From an actinobacterium LLX17 (GTDB taxonomy: Bacteria > Actinomycetota > Actinomycetes > Propionibacteriales > Nocardioidaceae): a DNA stretch of 64,000 nt. The DNA lies in assembly GCA_000471045.1 (NCBI GenBank), contig KI301992.1, forward strand, positions 2,302,060 through 2,366,059, in the 5' to 3' direction. Below the pieces are notes generated by a model, which was given only the letters and a program-made list of their open reading frames with translations, ran no database searches and was not told the origin of the DNA. The position numbers were made by a program, and so were the translations under genes. Positions within the stretch are counted from its first letter, which is position 1. Each line of letters starts with the position of its first letter. This document shows, in pieces, positions 55,868 through 64,000 of this stretch.

Positions 55868-55905
55868 CTGAGGTGCGAGGAGCGCAGCGACGAGCCACGA
55901 AGGGC
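55868..55905 (+). repeat. Dispersed actinobacterial intergenic repeat fragment
   Basis: GAGGTGCGAGGAGCGCAGCG followed by ACGAGCCACGAAGG matches a kind of short repeat seen between many actinobacterial genes. It precedes the DUF222-HNH gene. Only one copy of this form is seen in the window, so its repeat status rests on prior knowledge. Confidence 0.4.
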
Positions 55906-56023
55906 GCTCGGCCATGGGCGCGTCCGTGTCGTCACGTCGCGATGCCGGCTACGGTCCGTCGTCTTTCCACAGGGCATTCGTCGACGTTCTCGGGGTGTCG
56001 GTGGCGGTAGCGAGAGTGGGGTC

Positions 56024-57169
56024 ATGTCCTCGTTGCTCGCCATCTCGTCGGCCCAGCTCACCGAGCTGGGTCGCGTTCGGGCGCGGGCCGAGGCCGCTGA
56101 GGACGCCGCGATGCTGGCGATGGCCCGGCAGATGCGCGCTGACGCGAGCCGGGCTGAGTCGCCGATGCGGCGCCAGGTCGAGCTCTCGGTCATCCCGCTC
56201 ACGCTCGGCCAGGCCATGGGGCTGTCCGAGGGACAGGTGACCTACCGGCTCGCGGCGGTCGAACGGGTCCACGACCAGCTCCCCCACACCTGGACCGTCT
56301 ACCGCGACGGCACCATCGACGCGGCGCGGATCCGGGAGATCGGGCGCGCTGCCGGTCGACTCGAGCGTGACGAGTCCTTCGAGCGGCTCGATGCCAAGGC
56401 CGCGACCTACGCCGCCACCCACACCGTCCCCGAGCTCCGTGGCTGGTTGAAGCGGTTCGTCGTCCGGGTCGAGCCCGACCGCGCCGCCGTGCGCGCCGAG
56501 AAGGAGCGCGCCGCGCGGCGGGTCGACGTCTCCCATGACGACGACGCGATGGCGTGGCTGACCGCCTACCTGCCCTCGCATGTGGCGGCGGCGATCGACA
56601 AGCGCCTCGACCGCGCCGCCCGCGCCATCGGATCGGATGACGAGCGGACTCTCCCGCAGCGGCGGGCAGACCTGCTGGCGTCGTGGACCACGACCAACGA
56701 GACCGACGCGACCGACCCGGTCCTGCGGACCGACATCGCGGTCACGATCGGCGCTGATGTGTTGGCCGGCGCGACCGAGGGGTTCGGATTCGCCGCCGAC
56801 GGCTCCTGGTCCGTCCCCTCCGGTTGGGTCGCAGAGCCCGCCCAGACGGGCAATCCGTTCTGGCACCGGATGGTCCTCGACCCCGTCACCGACGACGTCC
56901 TCTCCCATGAATACAACGGACGCTTTGCCCCCGAGATCCTCACCAAAGTGCTCATCTTCCGCGACGGCGTCTGCCAAGCACCCGGGTGTCTCACCCCGGC
57001 CGATCGGTGCGACATCGACCACCGACAACCCTGGCCCAACGGCCCCACCACCGGGAAGAATCTCAGTCCCATGTCACGGCGTCACCACTCCCAGAAGGGA
57101 CACGGCGTCATCTGGGTCCTGCCCGACGAAACCAGAAGGGTCGTCGAACCACTCGACCGGACCGCCTGA
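56024..57169 (+). CDS. DUF222 and HNH endonuclease domain protein (13E12-like)
   Basis: 381 residues. The N-terminal DUF222 helical domain (~25-280) with QVTYRLAAVERVHDQLPHTW, then a C-terminal HNH module: CQAPGCLTPADRCDIDHRQPWPNGP, ending with HHSQKGHG; the cysteines and histidines form the zinc/metal site. The family resembles mycobacterial 13E12 REP proteins and is multi-copy in many actinobacteria, with suspected mobile or defence roles that are unproven. No neighbouring integrase or inverted ends are seen. The dispersed repeat upstream fits a mobile history. Confidence 0.82.
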   Translation: MSSLLAISSAQLTELGRVRARAEAAEDAAMLAMARQMRADASRAESPMRRQVELSVIPLTLGQAMGLSEGQVTYRLAAVERVHDQLPHTWTVYRDGTIDAARIREIGRAAGRLERDESFERLDAKAATYAATHTVPELRGWLKRFVVRVEPDRAAVRAEKERAARRVDVSHDDDAMAWLTAYLPSHVAAAIDKRLDRAARAIGSDDERTLPQRRADLLASWTTTNETDATDPVLRTDIAVTIGADVLAGATEGFGFAADGSWSVPSGWVAEPAQTGNPFWHRMVLDPVTDDVLSHEYNGRFAPEILTKVLIFRDGVCQAPGCLTPADRCDIDHRQPWPNGPTTGKNLSPMSRRHHSQKGHGVIWVLPDETRRVVEPLDRTA

Positions 57170-57233
57170 GCTCCTCAAGCGAGGCCGCCTCGCTGCGGCT
57201 CCCTGCGCGGCGGGGCGCGGGTAGGCTCAGCGT

Positions 57234-57647
57234 ATGGAGGCCACGGACCGGTCCGTCGACGAGCTGCTCGACGCCAAGCTGCCCCAGGCCGCGCGACGGG
57301 CCGACGCTGATCGACTGATCGAGCTCATGCAGGCCGCTACGGGTGAACCGCCACGCGTCTGGGGCACGTCGATGATCGGCTTCGGCAGCTATCACTACCG
57401 CTACGCCTCGGGCCACGAGGGCGACGCGCCACTCGTCGCGTTCGCGCCCCAGGCCAGCCGCTTCTCGCTGCACCTGACGACGGAGCCCGCCGTGCGTGAC
57501 GTCCTCCTCGCGCAGCTCGGTCCGCACGCCGCTGGTGCCGGCTGCGTCTACGTCAAGCGGCTCGATCAGCTCGACGGAGACGTCCTGGCCCAGCTCGTCG
57601 AGGCCACCGTCAACTTCACGCGGGCCCAGGACGTCACTCGAGGATGA
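57234..57647 (+). CDS. DUF1801 domain protein (YdhG-like)
   Basis: 137 residues with the DUF1801/YdhG core: RLIELMQAATGEPPRVWG, MIGFGSYHYRYASG, and APLVAFAPQASRFSLHL. Such small cytosolic proteins have a two-layer fold; no enzymatic role is established. TAGGCT (57222-57227) six bases from the ATG indicates leaderless transcription. Its 3' end overlaps bioQ by 14 bases, tail to tail. Confidence 0.7.
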   Translation: MEATDRSVDELLDAKLPQAARRADADRLIELMQAATGEPPRVWGTSMIGFGSYHYRYASGHEGDAPLVAFAPQASRFSLHLTTEPAVRDVLLAQLGPHAAGAGCVYVKRLDQLDGDVLAQLVEATVNFTRAQDVTRG

Positions 57648-58116
57648 TGGCGAGGCCGCGGCCGAAGGAGGCGTCGAGGTCGGGGTCGGGCTCGACGATG
57701 CCGGCGCGGGCCGCCTGCCGGTGCAGCTGCGTCGCCTGGGTGTGCCCCACGACGTAGATCAGCAGCGTGCGCGCCACGTCGGGCGTCGAGTGCTTCGCCA
57801 GCTGCGCCTCGAGGTCGGAGACCCCCAGGCGGAAGGCCGACGCCGTGGCCACGACCTCGGCGCCGTCGCGCATCGCGAGCAACGCGTCGCGCAGCCGGTG
57901 CGAGCTGGCCATGAGGTCGTCGTCGATCGCGACGGGAGCCACGATGCGGTCGGCCATCAGCGCGAGAAGCGTCTGCTTGTCGGCCACGTGGTGGTACAGG
58001 GCACTCGGCTGCACGCCCAGGTCGGCCGCGACGCGGCGCATGGAGCAGAACTCCAGGCCGTATTGGTCGAGCACACGCAGCGCCCCGTCGACGACGTCGT
58101 CCAGCCGATTCACCAC
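57634..58116 (-). CDS. bioQ: TetR family biotin regulator, BioQ-like
   Basis: 160 residues. A helix-turn-helix (RRVAADLGVQPSALYHHVADKQTLL, quoted in parts: VAADLGVQPSALYHHV) at ~27-47 and a short effector domain. It is divergent from bioY and faces two perfect TGAAC-N3-GTTCA sites, the operator known for BioQ in corynebacteria and mycobacteria. It likely represses biotin genes, with the biotin status relayed by biotinylated protein or BirA. The GTG start has TAGGGT (58123-58128) six bases upstream, so it is leaderless. Confidence 0.82.
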   Translation of the reverse strand: MVNRLDDVVDGALRVLDQYGLEFCSMRRVAADLGVQPSALYHHVADKQTLLALMADRIVAPVAIDDDLMASSHRLRDALLAMRDGAEVVATASAFRLGVSDLEAQLAKHSTPDVARTLLIYVVGHTQATQLHRQAARAGIVEPDPDLDASFGRGLAIILE

Positions 58117-58138
58117 CTCGACACCCTATCGGTTAACC

Positions 58139-58151
58139 TGAACGCCGTTCA
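58139..58151. promoter_or_regulatory. BioQ operator 1
   Basis: TGAACGCCGTTCA, a perfect palindrome with a three-base centre. It abuts GGTTAACC and a possible -10 TAACCT (58134-58139) of bioY, so binding would block that promoter and the bioQ promoter's upstream side. Confidence 0.85.
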
Positions 58152-58154
58152 CCC

Positions 58155-58167
58155 TGAACACCGTTCA
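58155..58167. promoter_or_regulatory. BioQ operator 2
   Basis: TGAACACCGTTCA, a second perfect site, centre-to-centre 16 bases from operator 1. Two sites on adjacent turns favour cooperative binding by two dimers. It lies 22 bases before the bioY ATG. Confidence 0.85.
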
Positions 58168-58188
58168 GGCATCACGAGAGCAGGCCGC

Positions 58189-58794
58189 ATGACCGCCACC
58201 AGCCCCACCACTTCTGGCCCCAGCCGCACCCGTCGCCGTGGGCTCAGCCCGACAGACCTCGCGCTCGTCACGACGTTCGCCGCCCTGATCGGCGTCTGCG
58301 CGATCCTTCCGGCGGTCAACGGCGTGGCCAACGTGCCCTTCACGCTGCAGATGTTCGGCGTGTTCCTCGCCGGCGCCGTGCTGGGCGGGGTGCGCGGGTT
58401 CCTGGCCGTGGCGCTCTACCTGGCCGTCGCCACCGCGGGGGTCCCGATCTTCTCGCAGGGCCAGGCCGGCCCGGGTGTCTGGGCCGGCGCCACCGGCGGC
58501 TACCTGCTGGCGTTCCCGATCGCGGCCCTGCTGGTCGGTCTCGTCGCCTCGGCCGCCGTGCGCCGCGGAACCACCTTCCAGACCGTCGCGGTCGCCGTGG
58601 CTGCCGCCGTCGTCACGGTCGCGGTGGTCGGCACGCTCGGCACGCTCGGCATGGCTCGGGCGTTCGACGTCTCGTGGAGTGTCGCCTGGGGCTACGCCAC
58701 ACCGTTCTTCGCGGTCGACATCGCCAAGGGCGTGATCGCCGCCATCGTGGCTGCCGCGGTGCACCGCGCCTTCCCGCAGCTGCTGCGCCGGTAG
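58189..58794 (+). CDS. bioY: Biotin transporter substrate-binding membrane protein BioY
   Basis: 201 residues, the S-component of the ECF biotin transporter, with six hydrophobic helices. Signature VPFTLQMFGVFLAGAVLGG (~49-67) and ATGGYLLAFPIAALLVG match BioY; a basic N-terminal tail faces the cytosol. BioM and bioN genes follow, so the trio makes a full importer. ATG 58189 gives the only start after the operators; AGCAGG is a weak ribosome-binding site. Controlled by BioQ through the two operators. Confidence 0.93.
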   Translation: MTATSPTTSGPSRTRRRGLSPTDLALVTTFAALIGVCAILPAVNGVANVPFTLQMFGVFLAGAVLGGVRGFLAVALYLAVATAGVPIFSQGQAGPGVWAGATGGYLLAFPIAALLVGLVASAAVRRGTTFQTVAVAVAAAVVTVAVVGTLGTLGMARAFDVSWSVAWGYATPFFAVDIAKGVIAAIVAAAVHRAFPQLLRR

Positions 58795-58803
58795 CGTCGC
58801 CTC

Positions 58804-59499
58804 GTGATCGAGCTGCGTGACGCCGCCGTCGTGGTCGACGACCCGCACGGTCCCGTCACGCTGCTCGAGCCCGTGAGTCTGGCCCTGCCGGAGCATCGCA
58901 TCGGCATCATCGGCGCCAACGGATCGGGCAAGTCCACGCTCGCCCGGCTGCTCAACGGCCTGGTGGAGCCGTCGTCCGGTCAGGTGCTGGTCGATGGGCG
59001 CGACGTGGTCGAGGACGGGCGCGAGGTCCGCCGCCGCGTCGGGTTCGTCTTCACGCACCCCGACGCCCAGCTGGTGATGCCGACGCCGGTCGAGGACGTC
59101 ACGCTGTCGCTGCGGCGCACCGTGCGCGGCCGTGCCGAACGCCGGCGACGCGCGCTCGAGGTGCTGGACGCGATCGGTCTCGCCGACCGCGCCGAGGTCT
59201 CGGTGCACGTGCTGTCGGGTGGTCAGAAGCAGCTGCTCGCGCTGGCCGGCGTGCTGGCGACCGATCCGGACGTCGTCGTGGCCGACGAGCCCACCACGCT
59301 GCTGGACCTGCGCAACTCCCGCCAGGTGGCCGACCGGCTCTTCGCCCTGCGTCAGCAGCTCGTGCTGGTGACGCATGACCTCGACCTGGCGCGCCGCTGC
59401 GACCGCGTGCTGGTGGTCGACTCCGGGCGCATCGTGCACGACGGGCCGGCCGACGCGGCGGTCGACCACTACGTGGCCCTCTGCGGGGAGACCACGTGA
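58804..59499 (+). CDS. bioM: Biotin ECF transporter ATPase BioM
   Basis: 231 residues. Walker A IIGANGSGKST (~37-47), Q-loop, signature LSGGQKQ (~138-144), Walker B VVVADEPTTLLD and switch His in LVTHDLDL. The energy-coupling ATPase of the biotin importer. TAGCGT (58792-58797), overlapping the bioY stop, lies six bases before the GTG, so an internal leaderless start is possible besides read-through from bioY. Confidence 0.92.
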   Translation: MIELRDAAVVVDDPHGPVTLLEPVSLALPEHRIGIIGANGSGKSTLARLLNGLVEPSSGQVLVDGRDVVEDGREVRRRVGFVFTHPDAQLVMPTPVEDVTLSLRRTVRGRAERRRRALEVLDAIGLADRAEVSVHVLSGGQKQLLALAGVLATDPDVVVADEPTTLLDLRNSRQVADRLFALRQQLVLVTHDLDLARRCDRVLVVDSGRIVHDGPADAAVDHYVALCGETT

Positions 59500-60101
59500 G
59501 CCAGCTGCTGGGTGTCTACCGCCCCGGTCACACAGCGCTGCACCGGATGCCGGTGGGGCCCAAGCTGGGCGCGCTCGCCCTGTGGTCCGTCCTCGTCGTC
59601 GCGACCCCGGGGCCGTACGCCGCCGTCGGGTTCCTGGCCGGGGCGATCGGCGTGGCGGTCTGGTCGGGCCTCCCCCTGCGTCGGACGTTGCGCACGATGC
59701 GTGGACTGCTGATCATGCTCACGATCGTGGGGGCGTTCCAGACCTGGCAGCGCGGCCTGGACGTCGCGGTTGCCGTGACCGGCGACCTGCTGGCCCTGTT
59801 CCTGATGGGGCTGGCCTTCACCGCCACGACGGCGATCGACGACCTGCTGACCACGATCGAACGGGGCGCCGGGCCGCTACGGCACGTGGGCATCCGGCCC
59901 GAGCGAGTCGCCCTGACGTTCGCGCTGGTGATGCGGGCGCTGCCGGCCGTGCTGGAGGTCGCGCACGAGACGCGTTCGGCCGCCCGGGCCCGTGGCCTGG
60001 AGCGCAGCCCGCGCGCCCTGCTGGTGCCGTTCGCGATCCGCACGGTCGCGCACGCCTACGCCACCGGCGATGCCCTGCACGCCCGCGGCCTCGCCGACTG
60101 A
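59496..60101 (+). CDS. bioN: Biotin ECF transporter transmembrane coupling protein BioN
   Basis: 201 residues with four to five hydrophobic helices, the T-component that joins BioY to BioM. The C-terminal cytosolic helices carry the coupling motifs [13 protein letters not shown] and [10 protein letters not shown] (Ala-Arg-Gly), a hallmark of EcfT. GTG overlaps the bioM TGA (GTGA). The operon ends before the palindrome at 60114-60173. Confidence 0.92.
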   Translation: MSQLLGVYRPGHTALHRMPVGPKLGALALWSVLVVATPGPYAAVGFLAGAIGVAVWSGLPLRRTLRTMRGLLIMLTIVGAFQTWQRGLDVAVAVTGDLLALFLMGLAFTATTAIDDLLTTIERGAGPLRHVGIRPERVALTFALVMRALPAVLEVAHETRSAARARGLERSPRALLVPFAIRTVAHAYATGDALHARGLAD

Positions 60102-60113
60102 CCGTTCCCTCCG

Positions 60114-60173
60114 AGATTTGCTGACTTCGCCACCAAATGGCATCCACCAGAAGGTGGCGAAGTCAGCAAATCT
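60114..60173. terminator. 21-bp perfect inverted repeat between convergent genes
   Basis: Arms 60114-60134 and 60153-60173 are exact inverse complements (begin AGATTTGCTGAC, include TTCGCCACC) around an 18-base loop. TTCCC and GGGAA outside the arms can extend the stem. It has no T run but sits between bioN and the isocitrate dehydrogenase stop, so a bidirectional end or RNA-stability element is likely. The ATTTGCTGAC core resembles the repeat at 35355-35403. Confidence 0.75.
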
Positions 60174-60181
60174 GGGAAGGG

Positions 60182-62413
<2,232 letters not shown>

Positions 62414-62592
62414 GGTCGCTCCGTTTCAGCCAAAGTTGTTTGACGTCAAGATATCTCACGACGAGGGCTCCCCCGCCTCGCACCCACCGTCGCACCCCTC
62501 CCGGCACCTGTCGAGCCGGCGAGGACCGGGACTCAGGCGTTCTCCCGGAGTTCATCATGGAGTTCATCGGCAGGCACCGGTAGCGTCCGAGC

Positions 62593-63726
62593 GTGGATGC
62601 CGTCGCGATCGTCGCCGTGGTCGTCGCCCTCGTGGGCGCGGTCGTGCTGACGACCGTCGTCCGCCGCTCGCGCCGGGACACGACCCTCGGCACCGCCGAC
62701 GACCGCGCCACCTACGCCACGCTGCACACGGCGTCGCTCGCCGCCCCGGCGCTGCGCGCAGGTCTCGACCAGGACAGCGCGACCCGAGCCCTGCCCCACG
62801 TGCAGGCGCTGCTGGGGGCACCCACCGTCGCGATCACCGACACCACCGGAGCCCTCGCGCACGAGGGCCCTGGCGACCCCGCCGTCGCGATCGCCCTGGT
62901 CAGCGCCGCTCTGTCCGACGGGCGCAGCCAGGCCTCCGACGCCGCGATCGTCGCGCCGCTCTCGGTGGAGGGACGCGTGGTCGGCACCCTCGTCGTGCTG
63001 GCCGACCGCCCCTCCGCCGGACTTGCCCGCACCACGACCGAGGTGGCCCGCTGGATGTCGAGCCAGCTCGAGCTCGGCGAGCTGGCCAGCTCACGCGCGG
63101 CGCTCATGGAGGCCGAGCTGCGGGCCCTCCGCGCACAGATCTCGCCGCACTTCATCTACAACTCCCTCGGCGCCATCGCGTCGTTCGTGCGCACCGACCC
63201 CGAGCGCGCGCGGCACCTGCTGCTGGAGTTCGCCGACTTCACCCGCTACTCCTTCCGCCAGCACGGCGAGTTCACGACCCTGGCCGAGGAGCTGCGCTCG
63301 ATCGAGCGGTACCTCGTGCTGGAGAAGGCGCGCTTCGGCGACCGGCTACGGGTCACGTCGCAGGTGGCGCCGGAGGTGCTGAACGTGACCCTGCCGTTCC
63401 TGGCGGTGCAGCCGCTGGTCGAGAACGCGGTGCGCCACGGCGTGGAGCCGAAGGACGGACCGGGGCACGTCACGGTCGTCGCCCGCGACGCCGGCAGCGA
63501 GTGCCTCATCGAGATCGAGGACGACGGCGTCGGCAGCGATCCCGAGGTCGTGCGCGAGGCCCTCGCCGGGCGCGGCGCCGGCGGGTCGGTCGGGCTGGCC
63601 AACGTCGACTCGCGGCTGCGCGCCGTCTACGGCGACCATCACGGCATCATCGTGGAGACCGCCCCGGACCTGGGCACCAAGGTGACGCTGCGGGTCCCGA
63701 AGTTCTTGCCGCACACGGCGTCCTGA
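62593..63726 (+). CDS. Sensor histidine kinase, LytS/YehU type
   Basis: 377 residues. One N-terminal membrane helix (~5-22), a GAF-like domain (~40-150), a coiled connecting helix with SRAALMEAELRALRAQ, the phospho-acceptor in ISPHFIYNS (His186) and an ATPase domain with VQPLVENAVRHG (N-box) and EIEDDGVGSD (G-box). Autophosphorylates on an unknown signal, and phosphorylates the regulator encoded 16 bases downstream. GTG start with TAGCGT (62581-62586) six bases before it; leaderless. Confidence 0.88.
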   Translation: MDAVAIVAVVVALVGAVVLTTVVRRSRRDTTLGTADDRATYATLHTASLAAPALRAGLDQDSATRALPHVQALLGAPTVAITDTTGALAHEGPGDPAVAIALVSAALSDGRSQASDAAIVAPLSVEGRVVGTLVVLADRPSAGLARTTTEVARWMSSQLELGELASSRAALMEAELRALRAQISPHFIYNSLGAIASFVRTDPERARHLLLEFADFTRYSFRQHGEFTTLAEELRSIERYLVLEKARFGDRLRVTSQVAPEVLNVTLPFLAVQPLVENAVRHGVEPKDGPGHVTVVARDAGSECLIEIEDDGVGSDPEVVREALAGRGAGGSVGLANVDSRLRAVYGDHHGIIVETAPDLGTKVTLRVPKFLPHTAS

Positions 63727-63730
63727 CACC

Positions 63731-63736
63731 TAGACT
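63731..63736 (+). promoter_or_regulatory. -10 box of leaderless response regulator mRNA
   Basis: TAGACT, six bases before the ATG at 63743; it lies just after the kinase stop, so the regulator can be made without the kinase transcript. Confidence 0.55.
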
Positions 63737-63742
63737 CCCGCC

Positions 63743-64000
63743 ATGCCCTCCCCCCTGCGCGTGCTGGTCGTCGACGACGAGCAGCCGGTGCTGGACGAGC
63801 TGGTCTGGCTGCTGGGCCGCGACGACCGCGTCGGCGACGTCCGCAGCGCCCGGTCCGGCACCGAGGCGCTGCGCCTGCTCGAGGCCGGCGACATCGACGT
63901 CGCGTTCCTCGACATCGCCATGCCGGGCCTCAGCGGACTCGAGATCGCGCGCCTGCTCGCCCGCTTCGCCGAGCCGCCGCGCATCGTCTTCGTCACCGCG
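63743..64000 (+). CDS. Response regulator, receiver domain (LytR/AlgR type expected; partial)
   Basis: 86 codons to the window edge, all of the receiver domain up to its beta4: acidic VVDDEQP (9-15), phospho-acceptor Asp in FLDIAMPG and the conserved IVFVTA (Thr). The DNA-binding half is cut off; a LytTR domain would be expected from the LytS-type kinase partner, but that is inference. Confidence 0.8.
   Translation, partial: MPSPLRVLVVDDEQPVLDELVWLLGRDDRVGDVRSARSGTEALRLLEAGDIDVAFLDIAMPGLSGLEIARLLARFAEPPRIVFVTA

Noticed and set aside
62440..62449. TTGACGTCAA palindrome upstream of icd as a defined operator
   Set aside because: A ten-base palindrome alone is weak evidence; no second copy or cognate regulator is seen. 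Mentioned only as possible.

Overview
This is a 64-kb stretch of a GC-rich actinobacterial chromosome. Codon use is strongly G/C at third positions, GTG starts are frequent, neighbouring genes often overlap by 4 bases, and about nineteen genes carry a TAnnnT box 6-7 nt before the start codon (probable leaderless mRNAs). Gene content (monomeric NADP isocitrate dehydrogenase, BioQ-type biotin control, BldG-type STAS protein, Rv3654c-Rv3662c-like Tad block) suggests Propionibacteriales, perhaps Nocardioidaceae such as Aeromicrobium or Nocardioides; the genus is inference.

Layout. 1-13.9 kb is housekeeping: purC, purB, purD and purA with an acyl-CoA synthetase, a lipid kinase, class II aldolase, a CoA-disulfide-reductase-like flavoprotein, and a coupled sortase-pyrE-TrmH-GNAT run. 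13.9-25 kb holds a candidate small RNA with a six-C loop, an aminotransferase, tRNA-Thr(CGT), chorismate mutase, a Tap-like peptidase, tmk with DNA polymerase III delta', a lipoprotein, topA, a methyltransferase and bldG. 25-34.7 kb is the conserved Rv3649/Rv3654c-Rv3662c neighbourhood: a helicase, a complete-looking minus-strand Tad pilus operon (two pilin-like proteins in tandem, TadE, TadG-like, TadC, TadB, TadA, TadZ/Ssd), a HAD hydrolase and, at the position where mycobacteria carry Ms1/MTS2823 and Streptomyces carries scr3559, an unannotated RNA locus ending in a strong terminator: a probable 6S-like RNA.

34.7-54.3 kb is an accessory surface-polysaccharide locus: glycosyltransferases, an O-antigen-ligase/polymerase, a Wzz-tyrosine kinase with a Tyr-Gly tail, GDP-mannose 4,6-dehydratase-like and GDP-mannose 3,5-epimerase-like enzymes, eight methyltransferases (three FkbM), and a module of free-standing acyl carrier protein, AMP-forming ligase, SDR and SGNH hydrolase that may make and attach an acyl decoration. 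Two gene junctions in it contain tandem repeats whose every unit is a tiny ORF coupled by ATGA to the next: three 80-bp units encoding 27-residue peptides, and two 26-bp units encoding 9-residue peptides that copy the start region of the following gene. These ladders are the most unusual structures in the window.

54.3-64 kb returns to core functions: a GuaB1-type GMP reductase, a DUF222-HNH element, a DUF1801 protein, the biotin uptake operon bioYMN with its TetR regulator and two perfect TGAAC-N3-GTTCA operators, isocitrate dehydrogenase and a LytS/LytR-like two-component system cut by the window end.
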